Origin: Hofstenia miamia
Lineage: Eukaryota > Xenacoelomorpha > Acoela
DNA length: 64,000 nt
Assembly: GCA_004352715.1 (NCBI GenBank)
Contig: SCFE01000023.1
Span: 69,393 to 133,392, forward strand
Direction of reading: 5' to 3'
Position numbers and translations under genes: made by a program
Notes under the pieces: generated by a model
Databases searched by the model: none
Told to the model about the DNA's origin: nothing
The model's input: only the letters and a program-made list of their open reading frames with translations
In this document: one piece after another, positions 1 to 11,035 of the stretch
How positions within the stretch are numbered: the stretch's first letter is position 1
Layout of the letters: each line of letters starts with the position of its first letter

Positions 1-789
1 TATATATATATAACATTCAACTGAATACTAAAAAACTGTCTAAAGCACGATAAAACCAAATAGCTATGATTAAATGTACTTTTTCAATAAAAGTTGACAT
101 TTGTGATTTTGTTTTTTTAATTTTTTTACCCGTATACATCCAGAAAATAGACTTTGGTCTGAAAGTTTTAGAATGTTGCCAACCTGGGAGTTAGAACTTT
201 GAATAAATCAGGAAGAACTACATTTATTAAGAGCTACATCAAATTTATTTGTTCTGATATTGATAAAATTGCATCTTGAGTGCTATAGCCACTGCAATAT
301 AAAAATTGTTTGTTCAAGAGAATATCTTCAATTTCAAATATGCTTATTTTTGATTATTTAAAGTTTACTAAAAGGATAGCTAATGCAAATATGTTTATTG
401 ATTTCTTTGCGTTTAGAGAGTCACTTTTTTTTAAATAGAGGACTTATGGCCAATTTGTTAAAAAAAACTTCCATTGACAATAATGCTTTTATTAAATATA
501 AATAGCAGATACTCACAAAAAAATATGAAAAAGCACTTAACGTTTAAGAGACTGTTGATAAGTTCTTTATTATGGTTTCCAATTCACAAGCATTTGCGAC
601 TCAAAAAAAGAATGCTTTTGCTATTGATTTATTAATATTTTCTTTACTTTTATGTATTGGTAATTTGAAATTAACAAGATATTTAAATTTTGTATTTAGT
701 TTGTCTTATATTATTGTTGTTTCTTTCGTAATTTTGTTATCAATTCTTAATACGCCATTTTTTGCTTGTTATTAAATTATCAAAAAACT

Positions 790-797
<8 letters not shown>
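1..797. other. AT-rich non-coding stretch
   Basis: I see no gene here. The first 12 bases are a (TA)n run. A short open frame at 572-775 has no recognisable motif and the composition of its surroundings, so I do not call it. Confidence 0.6.
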
Positions 798-822
<25 letters not shown>

Positions 823-1822
823 NNNNNNNNNNNNNNNNNNNNNNNNNNNNNNNNNNNNNNNNNNNNNNNNNNNNNNNNNNNNNNNNNNNNNNNNNNNNNN
901 NNNNNNNNNNNNNNNNNNNNNNNNNNNNNNNNNNNNNNNNNNNNNNNNNNNNNNNNNNNNNNNNNNNNNNNNNNNNNNNNNNNNNNNNNNNNNNNNNNNN
1001 NNNNNNNNNNNNNNNNNNNNNNNNNNNNNNNNNNNNNNNNNNNNNNNNNNNNNNNNNNNNNNNNNNNNNNNNNNNNNNNNNNNNNNNNNNNNNNNNNNNN
1101 NNNNNNNNNNNNNNNNNNNNNNNNNNNNNNNNNNNNNNNNNNNNNNNNNNNNNNNNNNNNNNNNNNNNNNNNNNNNNNNNNNNNNNNNNNNNNNNNNNNN
1201 NNNNNNNNNNNNNNNNNNNNNNNNNNNNNNNNNNNNNNNNNNNNNNNNNNNNNNNNNNNNNNNNNNNNNNNNNNNNNNNNNNNNNNNNNNNNNNNNNNNN
1301 NNNNNNNNNNNNNNNNNNNNNNNNNNNNNNNNNNNNNNNNNNNNNNNNNNNNNNNNNNNNNNNNNNNNNNNNNNNNNNNNNNNNNNNNNNNNNNNNNNNN
1401 NNNNNNNNNNNNNNNNNNNNNNNNNNNNNNNNNNNNNNNNNNNNNNNNNNNNNNNNNNNNNNNNNNNNNNNNNNNNNNNNNNNNNNNNNNNNNNNNNNNN
1501 NNNNNNNNNNNNNNNNNNNNNNNNNNNNNNNNNNNNNNNNNNNNNNNNNNNNNNNNNNNNNNNNNNNNNNNNNNNNNNNNNNNNNNNNNNNNNNNNNNNN
1601 NNNNNNNNNNNNNNNNNNNNNNNNNNNNNNNNNNNNNNNNNNNNNNNNNNNNNNNNNNNNNNNNNNNNNNNNNNNNNNNNNNNNNNNNNNNNNNNNNNNN
1701 NNNNNNNNNNNNNNNNNNNNNNNNNNNNNNNNNNNNNNNNNNNNNNNNNNNNNNNNNNNNNNNNNNNNNNNNNNNNNNNNNNNNNNNNNNNNNNNNNNNN
1801 NNNNNNNNNNNNNNNNNNNNNN
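798..1822. repeat. (TA)n microsatellite followed by a 1000-N gap
   Basis: A pure TA run (798-822) leads directly into an N run of exactly 1000 bases (823-1822), so the gap length is a placeholder. The assembly probably broke in the microsatellite. The DNA resumes inside an LTR end. Confidence 0.9.
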
Positions 1823-1883
1823 AGTCTTAGTTCCTTCCTTTGTTTCTCTTAATTTGACCACACATGATTTGAATTATGTTACA
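1823..1883 (-). mobile_element. Family B LTR, terminal fragment
   Basis: The last 40 or so bases match the outer end of the complete family B LTR at 45097-46422: both have a TTGACCACA block, then GAATTATGTTACA as the boundary. In element sense this is the 5' tip of an LTR (TGTAACATAATTC) on the minus strand. The rest is in the preceding gap. It implies another family B copy or solo LTR here. Confidence 0.6.
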
Positions 1884-2083
1884 ATATTTATATCAAATTC
1901 TTGTAAACAATTAAACAATCAGCAAGTACCTGTTCATTAACATTGTTCACAATTTCCTTCATTTTTCTTTGTTTGCTAATATTATGCAATGTCAGCATTA
2001 ATTAGCACATGTAAGATACTAATATCAAAACTGCACTGTATAAAAATTGTACAAATAATCAAAGGATAATAACCATGTGTTTG

Positions 2084-3244
2084 TGTAACATCCTCCACCT
2101 GGCCAATTTGTACAGTGTATTATTGTTAGTAACTATCACTCATTAAGTGGCAGGTGAGGATTTACCAATTGAGTCAATCACCAGACGTTTCTCCCCTATT
2201 TAACTAGTTAGGTTAATTGGGTACTAATCATCATTGTTTAGGTGACAAACCCATGTGACATTTCCTCGTTGATTCATCTGTGGGCTACTGCCCAAAGCCA
2301 ATCTCCACACTACAGTTCTCCTCCTTTGTTAACCATTGATCCACTTCACTGCACCATCTCAGCTCAAATGGGAACTAGTTATGTGTACCCTACATTAGCT
2401 CAGTGGGTGTACTCATGTCAAGTTGTAACTGACTTAAACTCAATTTTGTAAAGTATTTGTTGGTTTGATTAAGTAAAGCAACCAGGCGTTGACACTAACT
2501 GCATTTAAATAATATTAAAGTAGCCATTACCATAAAATTACTGGCTTTGTAAATTAATTAATAGATGGCAGTTTCCTATACCTACATTTAATAACAGTAC
2601 ATGCAAAGTCATTTATTCGGTCGATTATAGTCAAGTTTCCTACTATTAAGAATAAATATATATTCCTAGGGTTTGACTATCCAGTTGTTTCAAGCATCTA
2701 TTATTTCATACATGTATAGATCGATAGTCAGACTAAGCAAGAATCGAAAAACTTTTAACCGTAACATAAGTGCGGTTTCATGACTGGCACAAGGACCCTT
2801 CGAATCGATCCCGTGATGGAATCCAGCCACTACTCGACACAACTTGCTTAGCTGAACATTTTATTAAATATCAAACCAGATAAATGAAGAATGAAAAATA
2901 AAATAAACTCCAAAGAATTTATTGTTCATCAATATTCTCTTAAATTCTGAGCTATTTATTTAAAAATTTTAAAGTACCTGCCGATTTTGAATTTCAAATA
3001 AATCTTCTGCCAATATGGCTGTTCATACCTAAGCGAAATTTCGCTTGTTACAATTTGTCAAATATTACTTAATTGGCTATGATGTTTTTCTCAAAATGCA
3101 CAATATTGTAGCTTGGTTGCATCTTACAAAATGAATAAGATAATTAACTAAATTTTACAATAATATTTCTGATTATATTTAATCACTGTAATCATTTGAC
3201 GTTAATCTTCTGTTCACAGCTTGTTCCTTTTGGATGATGCTACA
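2084..3244 (-). mobile_element. Family A LTR (3' LTR of element A0)
   Basis: Complete LTR of 1161 bp. Read on the minus strand it starts TGTAGCATCATCC and ends GGAGGATGTTACA, the same ends as the LTRs at 18281-19439 and 29074-30237. It shares with them a GCCATATTGG site (3010-3019, minus), a TTTAAATAAATAGC TATA-like stretch and an AATAAA signal. Because pol-tail sequence abuts its right end, it is the 3' LTR of a minus-strand element, not a solo LTR. Confidence 0.85.
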
Positions 3245-3536
3245 TTGGCATTGAGTACTTGTAGATGCTATTTCCTCTTTGCCCTTTATTTGGCATTGAG
3301 TACTACTGGATGTTGAAGGGGAGTGTGCATAATTTGGTATTTCCAACCTCACGCCCTTTAATTGGCGATCAGTATCTTGTCGATGGCCCTCATTTACCTG
3401 CCTGCCCATTATTTGACATTTGGTAGAGGGTGATTTCTCCTTGATCATCTCCATGCTCATACCCTTTATTTGGTAATCAGATTGAGGAGACCTCCTTCTT
3501 ATTCTTCTTTTATTTGTCAGTGTCATCTGCTCCGTC
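3245..3536 (-). pseudogene. Family A element A0, pol tail with QIKG repeats
   Basis: An open frame on the minus strand runs from the gap edge into the LTR, where it stops at 3179. It contains four spaced copies of a short motif: YQIKG, CQIMG, RQLKG and CQIKG, separated by 16-25 residues rich in Ser, Thr and charged residues. In DNA these are variants of CCAAATAAAGGGC, the motif array also present in copies A2 and A3. Here the array abuts the LTR directly, so the third ORF seen in A2 is absent or deleted. The rest of A0 lies in the gap. Confidence 0.55.
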
Positions 3537-4536
3537 NNNNNNNNNNNNNNNNNNNNNNNNNNNNNNNNNNNNNNNNNNNNNNNNNNNNNNNNNNNNNNNN
3601 NNNNNNNNNNNNNNNNNNNNNNNNNNNNNNNNNNNNNNNNNNNNNNNNNNNNNNNNNNNNNNNNNNNNNNNNNNNNNNNNNNNNNNNNNNNNNNNNNNNN
3701 NNNNNNNNNNNNNNNNNNNNNNNNNNNNNNNNNNNNNNNNNNNNNNNNNNNNNNNNNNNNNNNNNNNNNNNNNNNNNNNNNNNNNNNNNNNNNNNNNNNN
3801 NNNNNNNNNNNNNNNNNNNNNNNNNNNNNNNNNNNNNNNNNNNNNNNNNNNNNNNNNNNNNNNNNNNNNNNNNNNNNNNNNNNNNNNNNNNNNNNNNNNN
3901 NNNNNNNNNNNNNNNNNNNNNNNNNNNNNNNNNNNNNNNNNNNNNNNNNNNNNNNNNNNNNNNNNNNNNNNNNNNNNNNNNNNNNNNNNNNNNNNNNNNN
4001 NNNNNNNNNNNNNNNNNNNNNNNNNNNNNNNNNNNNNNNNNNNNNNNNNNNNNNNNNNNNNNNNNNNNNNNNNNNNNNNNNNNNNNNNNNNNNNNNNNNN
4101 NNNNNNNNNNNNNNNNNNNNNNNNNNNNNNNNNNNNNNNNNNNNNNNNNNNNNNNNNNNNNNNNNNNNNNNNNNNNNNNNNNNNNNNNNNNNNNNNNNNN
4201 NNNNNNNNNNNNNNNNNNNNNNNNNNNNNNNNNNNNNNNNNNNNNNNNNNNNNNNNNNNNNNNNNNNNNNNNNNNNNNNNNNNNNNNNNNNNNNNNNNNN
4301 NNNNNNNNNNNNNNNNNNNNNNNNNNNNNNNNNNNNNNNNNNNNNNNNNNNNNNNNNNNNNNNNNNNNNNNNNNNNNNNNNNNNNNNNNNNNNNNNNNNN
4401 NNNNNNNNNNNNNNNNNNNNNNNNNNNNNNNNNNNNNNNNNNNNNNNNNNNNNNNNNNNNNNNNNNNNNNNNNNNNNNNNNNNNNNNNNNNNNNNNNNNN
4501 NNNNNNNNNNNNNNNNNNNNNNNNNNNNNNNNNNNN
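3537..4536. other. Assembly gap of 1000 N
   Basis: The placeholder gap separates the A0 retroelement tail from an unrelated coding fragment. Confidence 0.99.
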
Positions 4537-4851
4537 ATTATCAAAAACTATTCCTGATTTCGTAACCAGTACCACACGACGATTTTTCTCCTTGATTGGA
4601 TTGTCATCGGGATTTCTTGATGCCTATCCATCCATATGGAGTGATTGTGAAGATTATACTACGTGTCGGGACAGAGTACATTCTCTCAAAGTGACCAATG
4701 ACTTTGCCGAGAGAGGAGTAGCACTCATGCAGGACTATCTTCCCATTTGACGAAGGATGAGTACCAAAGACAATACTTATTTCATGTAATTGAATCCCAT
4801 CGAAAATGTTTCCCAGATTCTAGAAAGTCAGCAGTTGTCAAAAACGCGTGA
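4537..4851 (+). pseudogene. Fragment of an uncharacterised invertebrate protein family
   Basis: The fragment begins at the gap edge. One frame runs to a stop at 4748-4750 and contains KVTNDFAERGVALMQDY. A second frame continues the same protein from 4738 to a stop at 4849-4851 with LTKDEYQRQYLFHVIESHRK. I recognise the pattern VxNDxAERGVxLMxxxN followed by LTKDEEQxQFLLQVVxxHR as the C-terminus of a multicopy, uncharacterised family seen in insects and cnidarians. Its function is not known to me and the match is from memory. The one-base frame change near 4735 suggests a dead copy or a sequencing error. The N-terminal part would be in the gap. Confidence 0.6.
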
Positions 4852-5146
4852 TTCTTGATTTAGACAGTGATCGTTATCTATCTTCAATCAATAGTTATGT
4901 AATTTGTTTGTTCTAAATTTCTTATTTTAACGTCTTAGTCCATCATAAATCGTGATCATATCATTCTGTAATTTTTCATCCGATCGATAATATGCTGTTA
5001 CTATATTTTTTTAATAATACATTCAATTATACCAGAAAGTGTTTTTCTTTAATAAATGATTTAAATCAATTCTACGTATACAATTTCTATCATACCAGTT
5101 CATATAGAACCCATTTAACGTTTTTGATTGATTTCATCACATTGCC
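4852..5146. other. Non-coding stretch
   Basis: AT-rich with no feature I can support. Confidence 0.5.
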
Positions 5147-5440
5147 GAAAAATTATGTTATCGAAAGGATTTACACTTATCATCTTACACGTTCACTGCA
5201 CTCAATAGAAAGGGAATATCATGCTTAATGATAACAGGACATGAAATGTATCACANNNNNNNNNNNNNNNNNNNNNNNNNNNNNNNNNNNNTGTAATCGA
5301 AAGGATTTACACTTATCATCTTACACGTTCACTGCACTCAATAGTAAGGGAATATCATGCTTAATGATAACAGGTTATGAAATGTATCACATAGCCTAAA
5401 TATCATTTCGAATGCCGTCAGGGAGGTAAATTACTTGCAA
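5147..5440 (+). repeat. About 105-bp sequence duplicated across a 36-N gap
   Basis: The block starting ATCGAAAGGATTTACAC occurs on both sides of the small gap (5256-5291) with only a few mismatches (ATAGAAAGG against ATAGTAAGG; GGACATG against GGTTATG). A third, more diverged copy of the CTCAATA..AAGGGAATATCAT core lies at about 5772-5810. The near-identity on both sides suggests that two contig ends or two haplotypes overlap and were not merged. A true tandem duplication is also possible. Confidence 0.7.
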
Positions 5441-5458
5441 TGATAATCTTCCATTCAT

Positions 5459-5516
5459 CTAGCAGCTTATGATATCAATTGCGAGATCTAGCAGCTTCTG
5501 ATATCAATTGCGAGAT
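5459..5516 (+). repeat. 29-bp tandem duplication
   Basis: Two adjacent 29-base units beginning CTAGCAGCTT differ at one position (TATG against TCTG). Confidence 0.9.
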
Positions 5517-6030
5517 ATATTCAATCAGCTTGGGGTGATTTTTAAGTAGGTGACCTATCGATTTTTAGCAACATTTCTTTGATTAAGTTAAAGTTTAAAA
5601 ACAAATGATATCAATCGTAATAAATATCAAATAATAGTCGCCACAAAATATAAGAATGCGATAAAAAGTAAATGATATGAAGTCATCATCTGATCAATAA
5701 GCCTTTTCGTCATGTAATGACGCCTTACAGAGTCTTTAATAATTACAAAATCTTCATATCATAATTTATTGCCCTCAATAAGAAGGGAATATCATATGTA
5801 ACAGTTACAAAATATTGTTGAACTGCCAGGGAGTGATGTGTAAGTAGTATATTTGTAAGCAGTATTAAAAAATAGCTATTTTTTGCAATTTTCACTAACT
5901 TCAAGGTCTTTGGGGCACCCCTAAACTTGATCGTATCGAGCTGAAAATTTATGTGCGATCGTTTCTTACCAAATGTCACAAAATGCGGGGGTGAGAGATA
6001 GACTTTTCGAACTTTTATTTTTTTGGACCA
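5517..6030. other. Non-coding stretch
   Basis: I see no gene. The weak third copy of the CTCAATAAGAAGGGAATATCAT repeat at about 5772-5810 is the only structure. Confidence 0.5.
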
Positions 6031-6034
6031 CCCT

Positions 6035-6363
6035 AATATACATAAGTACGGGCTTTGGATACAAAATTTTAAAATATCTACAAGGTGCTGAATACAGAAA
6101 AATCTATGCGAGCGTTAGATATACTATAATGAAGGCCACTGGATGCGGATCTGAAAGAAATTTTTTTGAACTTGAAGCTCATACGTTAAAAATTATAACG
6201 CCCCCTATTCCAAATGCGCAAAGTAAAAAATTTTGTTTTAAATGAGTTATTCTTTCCATCAAAAAAGGTGCTGGGTACTATGAAAAATGGGAAAGTGTGT
6301 GTGGTGCAAACAAATCCCATAGTATCTAGGGCAAGTATATATATATATATATATATATATATA
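6035..6363 (+). repeat. Dispersed repeat copy 1 ending in (TA)n
   Basis: A block with GGGCTTTGGATACAAAATTT and then GGTGCTGAATACAG, GCGTTAGATATACT and GAAGGCCACTGGATG resembles 9712-9810, where the order of the same words is kept. Both are followed about 250-300 bp later by a (TA)n run (here 6338-6363). I infer two copies of an unnamed interspersed element. It is not evidently coding. Confidence 0.4.
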
Positions 6364-7746
6364 GGAAATTGATATTTTTCCTGTTAAGTAAAACTATTAA
6401 CTTCATTCGTTTTTTAGACTTTAATATTTGTATAAATTGTTGTTATATTTTAAATTGTTTTAATTTTTTAAAAAAAAATTTGCATCAAAAATCTAAAAAC
6501 AATATACAAAATTAGTTTGACAATTTTTGCAATGCACACATTAGGATAAAAAGACATGTGTTGTGGTAAAAAACAATCGTATTTAAATATAACGAAGTGT
6601 CGATCCAATTGAAACTGGTGATGTAATAAAGTGTGACGAAATGAGAAGCGCATATATTTGAAAAATGCGTTTTATCTGTGTTTTAATTAAATCAATTCTT
6701 TCTTTCAGTGTAATTACCACATAACGAGTCCATGACGGCTTGAGGGCAAAAATGATCATGCTCTGGCAAAGAGGTTCACCACTGCTTCAAAAGTCTCTTT
6801 TTGGCAAGTGTTTTTTTAATTTGCATAATCACACTTGTTATGCATTTTAGTCAATTGCCTGTATAATGTTTGCTAAATATATCAAATTTAATATTATTAA
6901 TATTATACCTGATGATGCAATTGAGTTTGAAATTTTGATGTTGAAGAGCTTCATGAAGTTTAAAACTTCATCCCAATTTGCTTTACGATAAATATAATGA
7001 TTAGCATTGAGCTTCAGTTCCAGTCTACAACCGCCTAAAGATTTTTTAATGAAAAATGCGAAGCTTATATAATTTCAATTCTTTTTATCTATTTCGCATT
7101 TTCAATTTTACATATTTATTTACCGTTCCTTAACATATAATTACATTTACAAACTTGTCTAAATCTTAAGTTTTAGCAATTAATAAAATGCTCAGTCATT
7201 AAAATTTGTTTGCTATAACGTGTCTGATAGCTACGTCGTTATTTTCAGCCTTTTAAAATCCTTTATGGCAATGACGTTTACATAGATTTTTTATTAAATG
7301 CCTCTACCTTTCCAACAATTCGATTATTTAAAAAATAATTACGTTGCCTACTTTCAAATTTCAATTTATTTGAAATATTATGAATGAAATTCCTTTTTCC
7401 GCATCGAATGCCTTGTACTATACCAAAACCATTTTCACAACGCTCTTTGGCGAAATTGTTTTTTATAATGCCTCTAGGGTTTAACATGTAAAAATTTGTG
7501 TCTTTTGATTGAAACTAATAAAAATAACTCATAACTTGATTACAATTATTTTACAAAATCTCTTCTATGTACATTTGGGGGTATCTGTTATACACAATTT
7601 AGGACAAAACGCTAGTTAACATACATTCCCAATTTTAGTAATACTATATTATGCTTGATAGCTTCCAAAATTTTTTTTGATAATTTTATAATTATAATTA
7701 TTCAATCAAGAAGAAGAAAATTTGAAAGTTTGTTAAATATTATAAA
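6364..7746. other. Non-coding stretch
   Basis: AT-rich DNA with short spurious open frames on both strands, no splice-bounded exon and no family motif that I can recognise. Confidence 0.5.
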
Positions 7747-8787
7747 GTATATATATATATATATATNNNNNNNNNNNNNNNNNNNNNNNNNNNNNNNNNN
7801 NNNNNNNNNNNNNNNNNNNNNNNNNNNNNNNNNNNNNNNNNNNNNNNNNNNNNNNNNNNNNNNNNNNNNNNNNNNNNNNNNNNNNNNNNNNNNNNNNNNN
7901 NNNNNNNNNNNNNNNNNNNNNNNNNNNNNNNNNNNNNNNNNNNNNNNNNNNNNNNNNNNNNNNNNNNNNNNNNNNNNNNNNNNNNNNNNNNNNNNNNNNN
8001 NNNNNNNNNNNNNNNNNNNNNNNNNNNNNNNNNNNNNNNNNNNNNNNNNNNNNNNNNNNNNNNNNNNNNNNNNNNNNNNNNNNNNNNNNNNNNNNNNNNN
8101 NNNNNNNNNNNNNNNNNNNNNNNNNNNNNNNNNNNNNNNNNNNNNNNNNNNNNNNNNNNNNNNNNNNNNNNNNNNNNNNNNNNNNNNNNNNNNNNNNNNN
8201 NNNNNNNNNNNNNNNNNNNNNNNNNNNNNNNNNNNNNNNNNNNNNNNNNNNNNNNNNNNNNNNNNNNNNNNNNNNNNNNNNNNNNNNNNNNNNNNNNNNN
8301 NNNNNNNNNNNNNNNNNNNNNNNNNNNNNNNNNNNNNNNNNNNNNNNNNNNNNNNNNNNNNNNNNNNNNNNNNNNNNNNNNNNNNNNNNNNNNNNNNNNN
8401 NNNNNNNNNNNNNNNNNNNNNNNNNNNNNNNNNNNNNNNNNNNNNNNNNNNNNNNNNNNNNNNNNNNNNNNNNNNNNNNNNNNNNNNNNNNNNNNNNNNN
8501 NNNNNNNNNNNNNNNNNNNNNNNNNNNNNNNNNNNNNNNNNNNNNNNNNNNNNNNNNNNNNNNNNNNNNNNNNNNNNNNNNNNNNNNNNNNNNNNNNNNN
8601 NNNNNNNNNNNNNNNNNNNNNNNNNNNNNNNNNNNNNNNNNNNNNNNNNNNNNNNNNNNNNNNNNNNNNNNNNNNNNNNNNNNNNNNNNNNNNNNNNNNN
8701 NNNNNNNNNNNNNNNNNNNNNNNNNNNNNNNNNNNNNNNNNNNNNNNNNNNNNNNNNNNNNNNNNNAAAATTTATATATATATATAT
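7747..8787. repeat. 1000-N gap flanked on both sides by (TA)n
   Basis: TA runs border the gap left (7748-7766) and right (8770-8787), so the break is most likely an unresolved microsatellite. The right border begins the contig that ends at 14403. Confidence 0.9.
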
Positions 8788-8788
8788 T

Positions 8789-8833
8789 AGTTCAAATGAT
8801 TTATTTTTCTTATTATCTTAATTTAATGAAGCG
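8789..8833 (+). repeat. 45-bp contig-end duplicate, copy 1
   Basis: These 45 bases (beginning AGTTCAAATG) are identical to 14359-14403. Both copies follow a (TA)n run. They lie at the two ends of the same gap-bounded contig, which suggests an assembly overlap or the ends of a larger tandem duplication. Confidence 0.85.
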
Positions 8834-9339
8834 ATGCCAAAATATTACTGTTATGGCATTTTAGAGAAAATATTACCGTATTATTAAAAAAGCAGAAATA
8901 TGACTTTCCATGACTTTATAACTTCCTATTTAACTGCACCTCAGGTCTGAAAACCATTTTTATGCAGACTACAAAAATGACCAACAGATAAAAATATGAG
9001 TTCTGTTACTTTTAGTTGCTCTAATTATTAAGGAAGAACAACCTTATTTCTCAATTAATATTGACCTTTGCGAATGAATATATATATAAATATTAAATAT
9101 ACAGATTGGCCCATAAGTTACTACGTTTCAAATCAATGTACGTTAGGTTTCAAAATCCTAACAAAAAATAATCAGCCAACATCAAAATTATATTCTATAA
9201 AGAAATATGTGAAGTAAACAAAATAAAACAAAAACTACAGTTATGTCAAAAAAACTCGTTTTGTTGCATGACAACTTCCATATCATAAAAAAATGGCTTT
9301 TTCTTCGAAAATTGCATTTTTAAGTCAAGTTTTATTTCA
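8834..9339. other. Non-coding stretch
   Basis: I see nothing recognisable except that it may form the interior of the hAT-like element whose end is at 9409. Confidence 0.4.
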
Positions 9340-9409
9340 GAATATGTTATCCGGTAAAATCCGGTAAGCATTTAAATTTTGCCGGATACCGGATTCCGGC
9401 ACATCCCTA
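9340..9409 (-). mobile_element. hAT-like transposon terminus
   Basis: On the minus strand the end reads TAGGGATGTGCCGGAATCC and continues with repeated CCGGTA/CCGGAT words, typical of hAT terminal and subterminal repeats. The element would extend to lower coordinates. No transposase is visible, so it is a non-autonomous copy or a remnant. Confidence 0.6.
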
Positions 9410-9711
9410 TTATTTTACAAATATATTTAAAAAATTCAACAGAAAGAAATTTACTTAAGCATCTAGGGAGACAGTATCTTAAATATTTAGAAAATCGAGA
9501 AGCAATTTGAACAATATTTTAGCACTAAAAGTTTGAGCGTTTTTGTCACACCTTTGCACAGTGCGCACTTATATATGCTTATTGTAATGCATGTCGATGC
9601 CTAGTAAAGGTGAATTCAATCACCAAACATAACATACATGTACTAAACTTATTTGCTTTCTCTTTCTTTTTATACACAAATTTGTGTATTTATATATGTT
9701 ATATACATACA

Positions 9712-9810
9712 TTATACGAGCGCTAGGTACAGAATTTTATAATGACTACAGAGCGCTGGATACACAAACACGTTTGCTAGATATATTGAAAGAGGCGCCG
9801 AATGTGAAAC
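9712..9810 (+). repeat. Dispersed repeat copy 2
   Basis: GAGCGCTAGGTACAGAATTT, AGAGCGCTGGATACAC, GCTAGATATATTGAAAG and GGCGCCGAATG occur in the same order as related words at 6035-6150. The GCGCTGGATACA word is repeated inside the copy. A 9684-9950 open frame covers it, but the other copy does not preserve that frame, so I treat it as non-coding. Confidence 0.4.
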
Positions 9811-9971
9811 AAAAAGTTACTATGTATCACTCAAAACTTATGCTGTTTAGAGGAAGAATTAGTTTTCTAATGTGCAACATACATTTTTTGCAAAAACATA
9901 AATTGATTTTGATGCAACAGTTTGAGGGGGCTGCATGCCATAGAAATTGACAAATTAATAAGAATAATAAA

Positions 9972-10008
9972 TAAATATATTATATATATATATATATATT
10001 TATATATA
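9972..10008. repeat. (TA)n microsatellite
   Basis: An interrupted TA run lies about 160 bp after dispersed repeat copy 2, mirroring copy 1. Confidence 0.85.
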
Positions 10009-10020
10009 TACTCGCCAGCC

Positions 10021-10096
10021 ATCAGTTGTACTATGGAAATCTGAAATGAAATCTAGAGCTGACGGTTTTTCAAAATTTTCACAGTACAACTGACAG
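10021..10096. repeat. Short inverted repeat
   Basis: TCAGTTGTACTATG at the left and CACAGTACAACTGA at the right are complementary with one mismatch around a loop of about 45 bases. It may be a small hairpin of no known role. Confidence 0.4.
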
Positions 10097-11035
10097 TTTT
10101 CAGTAATCTCTTTGAATAGTATTTTTGTGTTTTTATTGAATGTCGAATGCTTGCCAGCCTAGTTATAGTGAATACATTTTTATTCAAAATAACTAACAAT
10201 GTATTAACAATTTATACATCAATAAAATCGTCTAGAGTAAAAGTGTATTTAATGAATACACAAAATCAATCAAAACAGAAAATATATCTTAAGAGAATGT
10301 TATACTTGTTACTGAATTATACATATACATATTTGGATGTTGAAGAAGATGTTGAATAGGACTTGTAGTTTCAAACTAATCACAATTCCACTAAAGTTTG
10401 AAATTCTCAAAAGATTTGATCTTAATTTTTCACTTTTTGCTTAAAAAAAAGTGTCCCGTGTATTTGAGAGTGATGTACATTGTAAATTTTCTAAACTTTT
10501 CAAAAGTCTGTCATAGATTAAATAGTTTTAGTATAATAAACTACCTATGAAATGTGAGTGTTTCCATAAACATGGAAAAGGTTTCTAATTGTAATGAATT
10601 TTGAAAAACACTATTAACACTAGGAATATTAACTGGGGATAACATCTTGCTTAGATAAACAATAAATTGTTACCATGTTAGTATTTCACAACATTATATA
10701 TATATAAATATAGTTTACTATAATATTGGAATTGGATAAGTCTGCACTAAAATTTGTTGGATAAATGATTTGACTTCATTTTATATACTTACTTGAAATA
10801 CGATTTCAAATTGAATGCATATCATTATAACATTCTTATGGTTTTAATCTTATAAGACCATATAAATTAACATGCTAACTTAAAATATTTCATAAAATTT
10901 TCAACAGCAAATGTGTCAAAAATTAATGTAATGAGAAATAATGTTCTACTATTTTAAGGATTATTATAATATTAGTGCTACAATAAATCCTTAAAGTATA
11001 TAATTTGAATGAATCTTATTGCATTCGTTGTTTAG
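10097..11035. other. Non-coding stretch upstream of the CH exon
   Basis: Probably intron or upstream flank of the CH exon. It ends in a pyrimidine-rich acceptor (TTCGTTGTTTAG). I found no further exon. Confidence 0.4.

Noticed and set aside
762-1940. Long open frames spanning the N runs (here and at 3470-4750, 7655-8821, 14366-15642)
   Set aside because: They are open only because N codons carry no stop. The real flanking residues are TA-repeat or unrelated sequence.
2084-3244. Solo LTR
   Set aside because: Pol-tail sequence with the family motif array abuts its inner end, so it is the 3' LTR of a partial element.
9684-9950. 88-codon plus-strand frame as a gene
   Set aside because: It overlaps a dispersed repeat whose other copy does not keep the frame. 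There is no splice context and no family match.
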